A DNA stretch of 64,000 bases. Source: an uncultured Prevotellaceae bacterium (GTDB lineage: Bacteria > Bacteroidota > Bacteroidia > Bacteroidales > Bacteroidaceae). Under the pieces are notes generated by a model that made no database searches, was not told where the DNA came from, and was given only the letters and a program-made list of their open reading frames with translations. Position numbers and translations under genes: made by a program. Shown piece by piece: positions 16,663-26,327 of this stretch; the stretch's first letter is position 1, and the number at the start of each line of letters is the position of its first letter. The stretch spans positions 96,139 to 160,138 of the forward strand of contig CACXPX010000005.1 of the NCBI GenBank assembly GCA_902769705.1, in the 5' to 3' direction.

Positions 16663-18885
16663 ATGAAACATTTCTTTTTGGTCATAGCTGCAACTTTCTT
16701 CAGCGTAGCCGCCCTCGCACAAGCACCTGCATTTCCCGGAGCCGAGGGGCACGGACGATTCACATCAGGTGGACGCGGAGGAAAGATTGTGCACGTGACC
16801 AACCTGAACGATAGCGGAACAGGCTCGTTCCGGCAAGCCGTCAAAGGCACCGACAGGAAGATCGTGGTCTTCGACGTTGCTGGCGTCATCGCCCTGAGAA
16901 GCGACCTGAATATCGATGCCAACACCACCATTCTGGGGCAGACGGCACCTGCGCCAGGCATCACCTTGCGCTACTACTCTGTCAATCCCAACGGAAACAA
17001 CATCATCATCCGGTTCATCCGCATGCGTCGCGGTTCGGAAAAGAACGTCAACGATGGTGCCGATGCCAGCACCTCCCGCGGTCATACCGGCCTCATGCTC
17101 GACCATTGCTCACTCTCGTGGTCGATTGACGAGGTGGCCTCTTTCTACGACAACAACAACTTCACCATGCAATGGTGCACCATCGGAGAAAGCCTCAACA
17201 ATGCGGGGCACGGCAAAGGTGCCCACGGATATGGCGGCATCTGGGGCGGCAAACTGGCTTCGTTCCACCACAACCTCATCTGCCACGTCAACAACCGGTC
17301 GCCCCGCTTCAACGGAGCACGTTACGAATGGACGGGATACACGGGCAACAAGCTCTATTCGGAATACAAATGGGAAAACACCGTGCAAGCTGAGAATGTG
17401 GACTTCCGCAACTGTGTCATCTACAATTGCGGCAACGGGTGTTATGGAGGTCCCGGTGGCGGTAAAGTGAACATCGTGAACAACTACTACAAGACAGGGC
17501 CTGCAGCCACCACCAACACCATCACAACCGTCACGGTGGGCGCTTCCGGAAATGCTGATGGGCACCCCACGCTTTGGGACATGACCAGCCGTTATTTCAT
17601 CTCGGGAAATCAGATGAACACAAGCATCGGAAACGACTGGAACAGAATCAGTTATGACAACGGGACAATCACCATAGATGGAGACCACTACAGCCTTGAC
17701 CCGCAACATTTTAACGGCGAAAATGAAGAATATATTACCCGAGACGGGAAAGACTATATTCGCATTCGTCTGGACGAGCCAGGCCCCATTGGCTACGTGA
17801 CAACCCACACGGCTGCCAAAGCTTTCGAGAAGGTGCTCGCCTACTCTGGCGCATCGCTCACTCCCGACGATGTGGATTTGCGCTATTTTAACGAGGCTAA
17901 GAACGGGACCGCCACCTACACGGGGTCTGTCACAGGTAAGAAGGGCCGCATCGACTTGGTTTCCGATGTAAACGGATATACCGAAGCCAACTTCGGAACT
18001 GGCACTCACCCAGCAGGATATGATACCGACAACGACGGAATACCAGATGAATGGGAACGCGCCAACGGATTGAATCCCAATGATGCCAACGACGCCAAAC
18101 TCTACACCATTGACTCGAAGAAGTGGTACACCAACTTGGAAGTCTATGCCAACAGTCTTGTACAAGACATCATGCTCAAAGAAAATGCTGACGCCGAAGA
18201 GGATGTGGCTGAATACTATCCCGCTTATGTTGACCCAGCAACAGGCAAAACTGTGGCTGCCATCAACGAAGATGCCAACGATGACGAACAAGAAGAACAA
18301 AACGACGTGGCGTACACCATCTCGCAAACCACCAACACGGGGAACAACACTACCGCTTCATGGGAATTCAACGACAACATCACGGTGACCAACACGAAAA
18401 GCAAGGCCTATCAAGCAGGCAAGAACGATGGCGTGAAATATTCGGCTGGCGTGCAATACACCATCAACCTGCCGCAGAACGTATACATCAACAAAATGAT
18501 GATTACAGGCTACGACAACTATGCAGAGGCAGATGCATACCTTGGAGAACTCAATGGCGAGGAGTTCGATTCGTCAACCTACATGTTTCCCCGTAAAGAC
18601 GCATCGGGAAATTTCACAACAAAATCCTACGACATCGGCTTGTCCACGCCCGCCCAAAGCAGCATCACATTCACGCCGCAGGGCAAGCAAGTGGTGTGGA
18701 GCATCACGTTGGCGGGAACAAAAGGCACAACAGCAGTTGCCAACATCGAAGACCTGCAACCCATCGGCATAGAATACTACAATCTGCAAGGCATGCGTAT
18801 CAACAAGAACTATCGTGGCATCATCATTTGCAAAAAACGGTTGCCCAACGGCAGATACATATCCGTGAAAGAAGCTTGGCAATAA
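16663..18885 (+). CDS. Secreted pectate lyase, family PL1, with C-terminal tail
   Basis: A 740-residue protein with a signal peptide (cleavage near ALAQAPAF) and a PL1 beta-helix over about residues 20-400. The PL1 hallmarks are LPAFPGAEG-like APAFPGAEGHG, LDHCSLSWSIDE and the arginine motif RSPRFNGAR. A Ca-binding-like stretch DTDNDGIPDEWERANGLNPND follows near residue 450, then a C-terminal beta domain. The end keeps a degenerate form of the tail shared with other secreted proteins here (YNLQGMRINKNYRGIII). It would cleave de-esterified homogalacturonan by beta-elimination, and its unsaturated products suit the GH105 half of the preceding enzyme. Confidence 0.9.
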   Translation: MKHFFLVIAATFFSVAALAQAPAFPGAEGHGRFTSGGRGGKIVHVTNLNDSGTGSFRQAVKGTDRKIVVFDVAGVIALRSDLNIDANTTILGQTAPAPGITLRYYSVNPNGNNIIIRFIRMRRGSEKNVNDGADASTSRGHTGLMLDHCSLSWSIDEVASFYDNNNFTMQWCTIGESLNNAGHGKGAHGYGGIWGGKLASFHHNLICHVNNRSPRFNGARYEWTGYTGNKLYSEYKWENTVQAENVDFRNCVIYNCGNGCYGGPGGGKVNIVNNYYKTGPAATTNTITTVTVGASGNADGHPTLWDMTSRYFISGNQMNTSIGNDWNRISYDNGTITIDGDHYSLDPQHFNGENEEYITRDGKDYIRIRLDEPGPIGYVTTHTAAKAFEKVLAYSGASLTPDDVDLRYFNEAKNGTATYTGSVTGKKGRIDLVSDVNGYTEANFGTGTHPAGYDTDNDGIPDEWERANGLNPNDANDAKLYTIDSKKWYTNLEVYANSLVQDIMLKENADAEEDVAEYYPAYVDPATGKTVAAINEDANDDEQEEQNDVAYTISQTTNTGNNTTASWEFNDNITVTNTKSKAYQAGKNDGVKYSAGVQYTINLPQNVYINKMMITGYDNYAEADAYLGELNGEEFDSSTYMFPRKDASGNFTTKSYDIGLSTPAQSSITFTPQGKQVVWSITLAGTKGTTAVANIEDLQPIGIEYYNLQGMRINKNYRGIIICKKRLPNGRYISVKEAWQ

Positions 18886-18908
18886 AACCATACGGCAAAA
18901 CCCAAATC

Positions 18909-18951
18909 GTGGGGGCGCACAGCCATTGTGCGACCCCACTTTTTCTTTTTT
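18909..18951 (+). terminator. Terminator after the first PL1 gene
   Basis: The stem GTGGGG-G-CGCAC / GTGCG-A-CCCCAC with a 6-nt loop is followed by TTTTTCTTTTTT. Confidence 0.9.
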
Positions 18952-18997
18952 AACCACTTTTATCTATAAATATGTGGCGTAGTTCCAAAATATTTTG

Positions 18998-19005
18998 TAA
19001 TTTTG
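18998..19005 (+). promoter_or_regulatory. -7 box upstream of the 845-residue secreted protein
   Basis: TAATTTTG fits TAnnTTTG, 41 nt upstream of the start. No clean -33 TTTG is present at the right distance. Confidence 0.55.
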
Positions 19006-19046
19006 CGCATATATACATTAATAACCATTTAAAACCAAGTATTATT

Positions 19047-21584
19047 ATGAACAAACTTTTACGCTTTTCATTAATCACTCTGCTGATGATGCTCTGCGGA
19101 AGCATTTATGCAGATGACACAACCATTACAGGCGCTCAGCTGGCAGACTATGGCCAAGAGGGCGGTGTCACTGTAAATGGATTTACTATTATCGCATTAA
19201 AGAACGATGGTGGATCTGCTCCAACTGTGAATGCTTCTGCTGGAGATGCTCGTCTTTATGCCAAAAACACTCTGACCATCAAATCAGCTAATGGCAATTT
19301 AAAGAAACTTGTTTTCAACATCTCCACACAGGGCAAGAAACGCCTCACTAGCATCACAACTGACAATGGCACTATTTCTGCTCAAGCTGTAGGCGATGAG
19401 ACCGTTACATGGACGGGCGATGCAGCAGAAGTGACCCTCACGGTTGGCGAAAAAGCCGTTTATGGTAGCGATGGCGATACCAAAGCTGGACAATTCGACT
19501 TTGACAATGTTGTCATCACTGTTGGTGAAGGCGGTAGTGTGACTCCCGTTGATCCCGATCCAGATCCCAGCGGTGAAACCGTGACCTTGGACTTTGACAC
19601 CGACTACGCAACATTATTCCCAACACTTCCTGGTGTTTCTCATGGTGCATCTGGCGATATCCCGGCATCTTCAGATGGTGATTTTACCACTACTACAACA
19701 TCCACCGCAGTAGACGGCGTAACTATAACTGTTGAAGCTACTGAAAGCGGAACAGCAAACCGCATTTGGAATGCTTCTCCCCGCCTGCGCCTCTACAGCA
19801 AGTCAATTACCATCAAGTCTGAGAAATCATTCAACAAGATTGTGTTCTCTCCGTTTGCCACAAACAACAGCCTCATTGCCAAGAGCAACGTTCCCAGCTC
19901 TGGTGCTTTGGAAGGTCCCGAGACTCAAAAGGGTGACGTGACGTGGACAGGTGCAGCTGTTAAAGAACTGACCATCACAATTGCCGGTAACACACAGATT
20001 GGTAAGATGGTCATCACATTGGGCGAAGGTGGAACTGACATTGTTAAGGTTCCTGTTCCCACCATCACAGGCACAGCAGAATTCACCGACAAGACTAAGG
20101 TTACCATCACTTGCGCTGACGAAGATGCCGCTATCTACTACACCATAGACGGCAGCGATCCTAAGACCAGTTCAACTGTGGAGACTTACTCCGAGCCCTT
20201 CGAACTGACTGAAACTGCAACTGTTAAGGCTTATGTGGAAGACGTGGAAGGCAACACCAGCGATGTCGTTGAGAAGACCTTCACCAAGAAGGAGGCTCCT
20301 GCAGGTGTAGAGGCTGCTACTATTGCCGAGTTCGTTGCATTGGCCGCCAACACCGAAAATGTAACATTGACTTTGAATAATGCAAAAGTTCTTGGTGTTG
20401 GAAACAAGAACATCGTCGTTCATGATGGAACTGCCGGCACCGACCTTTACGGATTAACAGACTTGAATGTAAAGCAGGGCGACATCCTCAATGGAACTGT
20501 GACTGGTAAGCGTGTTGATTATAATGGCATCAGCGAAATGAGCAATACCACAGGCAACACCATCACCGTGACGAATGGTACCATTTCAGCCACCAAGTCT
20601 ACTGTGGCAGCTGCTGTTGACGGTCCCGTATTCGACGGTCTTATCAAGCTGGAGAACGTAGAGGTAGTACTCGATGGAAGCCGCTATTATGCAAAGGATG
20701 GCGACAAGAAGATTCAGATTTATGACAACTTCAAGTTGAACTACGCTGTTTCCGCTGAAGGAACCTACACTCTCGAAGGTGTTGTCGGTGCATACAAAGA
20801 GAAACAACTCTGGCTGACTGCAGCTCCTGAAGCTACTCAACCTATCGAGGTTGAAAAGGCTGCCAACATCGCCGCCCTGAAAGCTCTCGAAACAGGAAAA
20901 GCCGCTGAGCTGACCCTGACTGACGCCCAGGTGCTCTATGCATGGAAATCCAGCAACGGTAACATTCAGGCTTACGTGCGCGACGCCAGCGGTGCTATGT
21001 GCTTCGACTTCCGTGGTGCTAATGCTGCTGCCGGTGAGAAGTTCGTGACCAACAAGATTGTGAACGGAACTATCATGCTGACCAACAGCGTTTACAACGG
21101 TCTGCCACAAGCCAGCGCTTATGCCGAAACCAACGACAGCCAGCTCACGTTTGCTGATGGCAGCGAGGCAGTTCCCGTATCGGCCACCATCGCCACAGTA
21201 CCCAACTACATCTGCGACCTCGTGGAAATTGAAATCGAGGAGATTGTCAGCGACGAAGCAGAGAAACCCAAGTACTATGCCAAGTCGGGCGACGACCAGA
21301 TTCAGATTTACAACCAGTTCCATGTGGCTGCCTACGAAGACCTTTCAACTCTTGTAGGCCCTGCCTCCAAGGTCAAGGGTATTGCTGTGATTTATCAGAC
21401 AGCTTCGATGGAAGAGCCCATTTATGAAATCTATCCCGTTGCCAATGGTATTGTTACTGGCATCAACGAGGTGAACGTGAACACCGTTGCTGACGGCAAG
21501 ATTTACAACTTGGCTGGCCAGCAGGTGAACAGCAACTTCAAGGGTATCGTTATCAAGAACGGCCGCAAGTACATCGTGAAATAA
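19047..21584 (+). CDS. Large secreted protein with HB-Hex-C-like and OB-like repeats
   Basis: An 845-residue secreted protein. The ATG at 19047 (MNKLLRFSLITLLMMLCGSI) gives a clean signal peptide; the 25 codons upstream include the -7 box and are rejected. The N-terminal half has two similar beta-rich modules. Next comes a chitobiase/hexosaminidase C-terminal-type Ig-like domain (about residues 340-410, IYYTIDGSDPKTSS). Then there are three OB-like segments of the kind AxIAEFVALxxxxxxVTLTLxxAxVL. It ends in the shared tail (IYNLAGQQVNSNFKGIVIKN). I see no catalytic signature. The position inside the pectin PUL, between lyase and esterase genes, suggests surface binding of polysaccharide, but that is inference. 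Confidence 0.75.
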   Translation: MNKLLRFSLITLLMMLCGSIYADDTTITGAQLADYGQEGGVTVNGFTIIALKNDGGSAPTVNASAGDARLYAKNTLTIKSANGNLKKLVFNISTQGKKRLTSITTDNGTISAQAVGDETVTWTGDAAEVTLTVGEKAVYGSDGDTKAGQFDFDNVVITVGEGGSVTPVDPDPDPSGETVTLDFDTDYATLFPTLPGVSHGASGDIPASSDGDFTTTTTSTAVDGVTITVEATESGTANRIWNASPRLRLYSKSITIKSEKSFNKIVFSPFATNNSLIAKSNVPSSGALEGPETQKGDVTWTGAAVKELTITIAGNTQIGKMVITLGEGGTDIVKVPVPTITGTAEFTDKTKVTITCADEDAAIYYTIDGSDPKTSSTVETYSEPFELTETATVKAYVEDVEGNTSDVVEKTFTKKEAPAGVEAATIAEFVALAANTENVTLTLNNAKVLGVGNKNIVVHDGTAGTDLYGLTDLNVKQGDILNGTVTGKRVDYNGISEMSNTTGNTITVTNGTISATKSTVAAAVDGPVFDGLIKLENVEVVLDGSRYYAKDGDKKIQIYDNFKLNYAVSAEGTYTLEGVVGAYKEKQLWLTAAPEATQPIEVEKAANIAALKALETGKAAELTLTDAQVLYAWKSSNGNIQAYVRDASGAMCFDFRGANAAAGEKFVTNKIVNGTIMLTNSVYNGLPQASAYAETNDSQLTFADGSEAVPVSATIATVPNYICDLVEIEIEEIVSDEAEKPKYYAKSGDDQIQIYNQFHVAAYEDLSTLVGPASKVKGIAVIYQTASMEEPIYEIYPVANGIVTGINEVNVNTVADGKIYNLAGQQVNSNFKGIVIKNGRKYIVK

Positions 21585-21620
21585 TCCCAACCAAACTGCA
21601 TTGGGCCGTCGAATAAACCG

Positions 21621-21658
21621 AAGAGCACTTCCGTGATTGCGGGGGTGCTCTTTTATTG
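21621..21658 (+). terminator. Terminator of the 845-residue protein gene
   Basis: AAGAGCAC (21621-21628) pairs with GTGCTCTT (21645-21652), with TTCC/GGGG pairing inside, followed by TTATT. Confidence 0.8.
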
Positions 21659-21691
21659 TAGGACGCTGGCTGCCAACGGAATGCAAACAAG

Positions 21692-21955
21692 TTGGGACAA
21701 TTGGGACAAATGACAGTGCGTTTTTTACACGCTAAGCCTCCACCCGCAGACAAGGATGCCCAAAGTTGCCCGGAAGCGGTTTTTCAAACAGATGGTTTTT
21801 CAGCTGAAAATAGAGATAGAAACATCTAAATCTATCTATATATCTATACATATATTATATATAATAATAATATATATGTTAATATATATATAATTAATAT
21901 TAATTATTATTAAATAATTATTTTAAGTACATGTCCAATTGTCCTAATTGTCCCA
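21692..21955. repeat. Inverted repeat around an AT-rich core (locus B)
   Basis: Two 9-bp tandem units (TTGGGACAA twice, 21692-21709) face inverted copies (TTGTCC units, 21932-21955). Between them about 100 bp (21820-21925) is nearly pure A+T and composed of TATATA/TAATAT runs. The layout repeats that of 11240-11410 with different repeat sequences. No gene is visible inside. Confidence 0.65.
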
Positions 21956-22097
21956 CGCATGGTTTCTGAGCCCGAAAATGCCTTTTCGGAGGGGGCTGAA
22001 AAGTGACTGTTTTGTGCCGACAATTGCATGAAATGGCTCGTGACCATCATTTTTCGAAGAGGGGCGCCTCGTTTTTGAAGTACATCAGAACACTTTG
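21956..22097. other. Intergenic sequence between locus B inverted repeat and array B
   Basis: No ORF, promoter or terminator that I can support. The stretch may be the eroded remainder of a mobile element, by analogy with locus A where a primase-like fragment occupies the same position. Confidence 0.4.
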
Positions 22098-22202
22098 TCA
22101 GAGGTGGCATCTAAGGGTCTTACATGTGGCTTCTGAGCCCCTCAAAGCATAGCTTTAATCGTGTCAGAGATATCCTTTGAGGCGGTCAGATGTGGTCTTT
22201 GA
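22098..22202. repeat. 22-bp dyad repeat array B (five units)
   Basis: Five units start at exactly 22098, 22120, 22142, 22164 and 22186. Each has TCA (TTA in unit 2), 11 variable bases and TGA (TAA in units 1 and 3). The third unit TCAAAGCATAGCTTTAA is a near-perfect palindrome also present in array D. The array ends 115 bp upstream of the -7 box of the CE8 gene. Confidence 0.85.
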
Positions 22203-22316
22203 GGGAGCTCCATATATAATAAAAGGTGTAGTGGCATTTTTCACCATAGGTTCATGCTATTTTGGTTTCTCAAGCGAAAACAATGAGAAAGATGGCGATA
22301 ATTCAAAAAAAAGAAT

Positions 22317-22324
22317 TATCTTTG
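22317..22324 (+). promoter_or_regulatory. -7 box of the CE8 gene
   Basis: TATCTTTG, a TAnnTTTG match 44 nt upstream of the start codon. The -33 element is not obvious. Confidence 0.6.
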
Positions 22325-22367
22325 CAAAGCAAACATTAAAAACAATCCAATCTAAAACAAATTACGT

Positions 22368-25300
22368 ATGACTAAACAATTACAAAGATTTATCGCCATC
22401 TGCTTCATGATGCTGAGCACGGTTGTTGCTCATGCAGACAATGTCGTGACTGCAGAGTGGAGTTGGCAGAACAACCTACCGGCAGGCATCTGCGACGCCA
22501 CCAACTTTGAAGGGAAGACCGGCACGCTGGCCTCCACCGTTGACGGCATCAGCATGTTCGTAGACGCCACAAGCGGAAAACTCAATTCCGTTGGCCGAAA
22601 CAATGCCCAATGCAACGCGGGGACCATCCTCCAGATTCCCGTCGTCTCCACCCAAGACGTGGTAACGGTGGTGGGCTATCCCAATTATTTCACCTACAAT
22701 TTCAACGGAGGTGACGACCTGACCAACGAGAATAGTTACACCGCCACGAGAACCGATGTGAAACGAGGCTACGTGGCCGTCAACTCCAAAGGTGGATACG
22801 TGTATTCCATCAAAGTGGAGCAACACCCCGATGCCGCTGGTTATAAAAACCAAGAAGCTAAAGTGGTGTGGGACATGAAAGACCCCTCGAACACCAACGC
22901 CCACACGGCAACACCCGAAGAAGTGTTCTCCCTCATCGCCTTCAATAGCGGTGACACCGAGATTACAGGCACATCCAACATCACCGACGGAGATGCCGAG
23001 AAGGTGACTACGGGCATCAAGTTCAGACCCTCAGGCTCCACCACCTCTTTGGAATGGAGCGTGAAACCTGCCTCAGGCCTCACTTTCACGCCCACAAAGC
23101 TGACGGGCTATGTCAACCGTTGTGGCACCGATGTGGAGAACGGCATCACCATCTCAGCCTATGCTGAGGGGAACGCCCCCACTACACTCGGCACATGGAC
23201 CGCATTGCGCTCTGGAAAGACCAGAAACAACAAGCCATACGACGCCAATGCCATCTATAAATACGAGATTACACTAACCGCTGAGCAACAAGCCGCACTC
23301 ACCTCTGGCGACGGATTCCACCTTGTCTCCACCGTTGGCACAAACAGCGGCAAGGAAGGTGCTTTTGGCGAAGTGACCATCGAAGGCCTCATCAATGGCG
23401 AGAAAGCCGATGTGGAACTCTTCACGCTGACCACTATTGCCTCTCCCGAGGCTGGAGGCAACACCAAAGCCTATCCGATGGCCGATGAATACGAGGCAGG
23501 TAGCGAGGTGACGCTCACGGCGGTGGAGAATTTCGGCTACGACTTCGTGAATTGGACCAACGCCACAGGAGAGGTGGTTTCCACAGACGCCAAGTTCAAT
23601 TATACTGTAACTACTAACGAGACTCTGACCGCCAACTTCAAGAAGGTGAACACCTACGAACTGGCATTGACCGTTGTTGGTACCAACGACTATATGGTGG
23701 CGCTAACCCCCGCTCCCACAATGGTTGACGGCAAACAGATGTACGAGGAAGGACAGACCGTTGAGATGACTGCCAACCAATATGAGGGATTCGTCACCTT
23801 CACCAACTGGAGCGATGGCGAGACTGTCAACTCGAAGGTGGTCTCCATGACTGAGAACATCAGCCTGACAGCCAACTACGCTCAGGTCGACATCATTGCT
23901 GGTTGGGACTTCTACCAAACTGGTGGAAACGGGCGCAAGGCAGACTTTGCCGCAGCAGACAACGATGGTGATGCCTTGAACTTGGTGAATACCGAGACGG
24001 GTGAAACCAGCGGATGGCTCGACAAGTCGGCTCTTGCCGCAGGCGGCTATGAGAGTTTTGCCGGAGCAGCCGTGAACTGGCGTACAGGAAGCAAGAACGG
24101 CGACGTGGGCAACTGGCACTGGCAGACCAAAATCAATGCTGAGGCTTTCGAGCAAATCAATGTGCAGTTCGAGATGCTCTACAACTACAATGCCTACCAG
24201 ACCTACAATGCCGAATACAGCCTCAACGGCACAGAATGGCACCAGTTTGGCAGCATCACGATGGAAGGTGCCAAGAATGCGGCCTCGTTCCACGAGCAAC
24301 TCCCTGCTGAAGCCAACAACCAAAAAGAGCTCTATATCCGCATGCTGGCCGACAAGACATCCAAGATTGACGGCACAGCATCCGCTAACGACGGCAACAC
24401 GCTGGCCATGTTCTTCATTACCGGAACGCCGAAGTTGGTTGATGACGGCAAAGCCCCCACGCTCATTTCCAGCGTTCCTGCCAAGAATGCCACGAATGTG
24501 TCTGCCTCTGGCAAGATTGTGCTCACCTTTGACGAACATGTGAAAATAGCTGAGAATGCGAATGCCATCGTGGCCATTCCTATGCCAACTGAATCCAACA
24601 ACAGCTCGGCGCTTTACCAGAAACTGACTCCGATGGTCAGTGGAAAGACCATCACATTCGAATATAAGGGATTGGAATACGGTTCTTACTATGAATTCCA
24701 GTTGACAGGAAATGCCGTGAGCGACCTGACCGGCAACTTCATCGCTGACGACATCATCATCCCCTTCACCACCATGCAACGTCCTGCCGTGCAGAAAGGC
24801 CTTTACGATGCTGTGGTAGAGAATGTGGATGAACTGCTGGCTGCCATTAAGGCCGCCGACAGTCGTAGTGACAAGAATGTACGTTTCCGCATCTTCATGA
24901 AGAACGGCACCTATACCCTGCCTTTGAGCACCACTGAAACCATCAGCAGCGACGACGGCAACAGCTATCCCAGCGCCACCACGAAACTGAGCAGTTCGAA
25001 CATCTCGCTCATCGGTGAAAGCCGAGATGGTGTCATCATCACCAACGATCTGGCTAATGCAAAGACTTATGCAGGCCAATTTGGCACCACAAGCGTCTAT
25101 GACGGCATCAGCAAGAGCGACGTGCTGCAGATTCAGCCAAATGTGAGCGGCCTCTACTTCCAAGACTTGACGGTCAAGAGCGGTATAGGTGATGCTTTAG
25201 GCCGCAATATTGTCATCCACGACAGAGGCACGAAGAACATCTACAAGAACGTGCGTCTGCACGGTTATCAAGATACTTGGACTTCCAACAACGACCACGG

Positions 25301-26138
25301 CCTCTACTATTTCGAGGGTGGCATCGTGCGCGGGCGTACCGATTATTTATGTGGCAAGGGCGACATTTTCTTCAACAGCATCGAACTGCGCCAAGTGGCT
25401 GGTGGATATGCTGCCGTTCCTTCCAAGCCCGCTGCCAAAGGTTGGGTGTTCAAGGATTGCGTCATCAATGGCGATGGAAATGGTGTTTCGGGTAACTATA
25501 CGCTCGGACGCCCATGGGGCGATGGAACGCCTATCGCCCTATTCATCGACACGAAGATGAACGTTGTGCCATCTGCCATCGGCTGGAGCGAGATGAGCAA
25601 CGGTTGGCCTGCACGTTTTGCCGAATGGAACTCAATGACCAGCACAGGGTCTCAAATCGACTTGAGCGGAAGAAAGACCACCTTTGGAGAAGGCCATAAG
25701 AATGACCCACGCCTGACAGCCGAAGAAGCTCAGGCAGCCAGCGACATGCGCGAGATGTATGGCGACTGGTATCCCACAATGGCCACAGAACAAGCCGCAG
25801 CACCCTCCAATGTGAAGATTGACGGTGCGGAATTGACTTGGGACGACAGCAACTATGCATTGCTTTGGGCTATCGTAAAGAACGGGAAAGTGGTAGACTT
25901 CACTATCACACCTTCCTATACGATTGACGACAAGTCGGCCACATACGCTGTAAGGGCAGCCAATGAAATGGGCGGGCTCAGCGAAGAAGTAGAAGCCGAA
26001 AACGTAACAGGCATTGAAAGTGCCAGCACAGGCAACGCCTCCAAGGCGGATGATGCAGTATACAATCTGCAGGGAATACGTATAAAGGTCCCCACGAAAG
26101 GAGTCTTCATCATCAATGGGAAAAAGATGGCCAAATAA
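22368..26138 (+). CDS. Large secreted pectin methylesterase (CE8) with accessory domains
   Basis: A 1256-residue secreted protein. After the signal peptide come beta-rich N-terminal modules. A repeat of the Listeria-Bacteroides type follows (about 365-430, YDFVNWTNATGE) with a second copy behind it (about 430-500), then a jelly-roll-like module (about 515-690) and an SbsA/Big_5-type Ig domain (about 705-800). The CE8 beta-helix fills about 810-1150 with the catalytic set Q968-D969 (GYQDTW), D992 (GRTDYLCG) and R1048 (GRPW). The end carries the shared tail (VYNLQGIRIKVPTKGVFII). It would remove methyl groups from pectin and so prepare substrate for PL1 and GH28. Most CE8 proteins are 300-600 residues, so the N-terminal extension is unusually long. 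Confidence 0.9.
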   Translation: MTKQLQRFIAICFMMLSTVVAHADNVVTAEWSWQNNLPAGICDATNFEGKTGTLASTVDGISMFVDATSGKLNSVGRNNAQCNAGTILQIPVVSTQDVVTVVGYPNYFTYNFNGGDDLTNENSYTATRTDVKRGYVAVNSKGGYVYSIKVEQHPDAAGYKNQEAKVVWDMKDPSNTNAHTATPEEVFSLIAFNSGDTEITGTSNITDGDAEKVTTGIKFRPSGSTTSLEWSVKPASGLTFTPTKLTGYVNRCGTDVENGITISAYAEGNAPTTLGTWTALRSGKTRNNKPYDANAIYKYEITLTAEQQAALTSGDGFHLVSTVGTNSGKEGAFGEVTIEGLINGEKADVELFTLTTIASPEAGGNTKAYPMADEYEAGSEVTLTAVENFGYDFVNWTNATGEVVSTDAKFNYTVTTNETLTANFKKVNTYELALTVVGTNDYMVALTPAPTMVDGKQMYEEGQTVEMTANQYEGFVTFTNWSDGETVNSKVVSMTENISLTANYAQVDIIAGWDFYQTGGNGRKADFAAADNDGDALNLVNTETGETSGWLDKSALAAGGYESFAGAAVNWRTGSKNGDVGNWHWQTKINAEAFEQINVQFEMLYNYNAYQTYNAEYSLNGTEWHQFGSITMEGAKNAASFHEQLPAEANNQKELYIRMLADKTSKIDGTASANDGNTLAMFFITGTPKLVDDGKAPTLISSVPAKNATNVSASGKIVLTFDEHVKIAENANAIVAIPMPTESNNSSALYQKLTPMVSGKTITFEYKGLEYGSYYEFQLTGNAVSDLTGNFIADDIIIPFTTMQRPAVQKGLYDAVVENVDELLAAIKAADSRSDKNVRFRIFMKNGTYTLPLSTTETISSDDGNSYPSATTKLSSSNISLIGESRDGVIITNDLANAKTYAGQFGTTSVYDGISKSDVLQIQPNVSGLYFQDLTVKSGIGDALGRNIVIHDRGTKNIYKNVRLHGYQDTWTSNNDHGLYYFEGGIVRGRTDYLCGKGDIFFNSIELRQVAGGYAAVPSKPAAKGWVFKDCVINGDGNGVSGNYTLGRPWGDGTPIALFIDTKMNVVPSAIGWSEMSNGWPARFAEWNSMTSTGSQIDLSGRKTTFGEGHKNDPRLTAEEAQAASDMREMYGDWYPTMATEQAAAPSNVKIDGAELTWDDSNYALLWAIVKNGKVVDFTITPSYTIDDKSATYAVRAANEMGGLSEEVEAENVTGIESASTGNASKADDAVYNLQGIRIKVPTKGVFIINGKKMAK

Positions 26139-26173
26139 CTGGCTATAGTCACATCCTTACACCCTTTAATAAC

Positions 26174-26212
26174 AAAAAACACTTGGCGGTACAATCTGCC
26201 AAGTGTTTTTTA
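26174..26212 (+). terminator. Terminator of the CE8 gene
   Basis: ACACTTGGC/GCCAAGTGT (26179-26187, 26198-26206) flanked by A-run and T-run, so it can work in both directions. Confidence 0.9.
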
Positions 26213-26277
26213 TTGTCCAACGCAAACGTTTGCGAATATTTATCTTTAACTTGGGCATTTTTTTCAAATCTTTTTAT

Positions 26278-26285
26278 TATCTTTG
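26278..26285 (+). promoter_or_regulatory. -7 box of the susC operon
   Basis: TATCTTTG (TAnnTTTG), 43-55 nt upstream of the susC start. A TTG at 26251-26253 is 24 nt away, longer than the consensus spacing. Confidence 0.6.
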
Positions 26286-26327
26286 CACAATAATACAAAA
26301 CAATATTAATTAAAAACTACTAAATCT

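Noticed and set aside
17110-18327. 405-codon minus-strand ORF inside the first PL1 gene
   Set aside because: Shadow of a clearly coding PL1 frame with signal peptide and catalytic motifs.
22177-22371. 64-codon ORF ending at the CE8 start
   Set aside because: It runs across the repeat array and the -7 box and looks like an open frame by chance.
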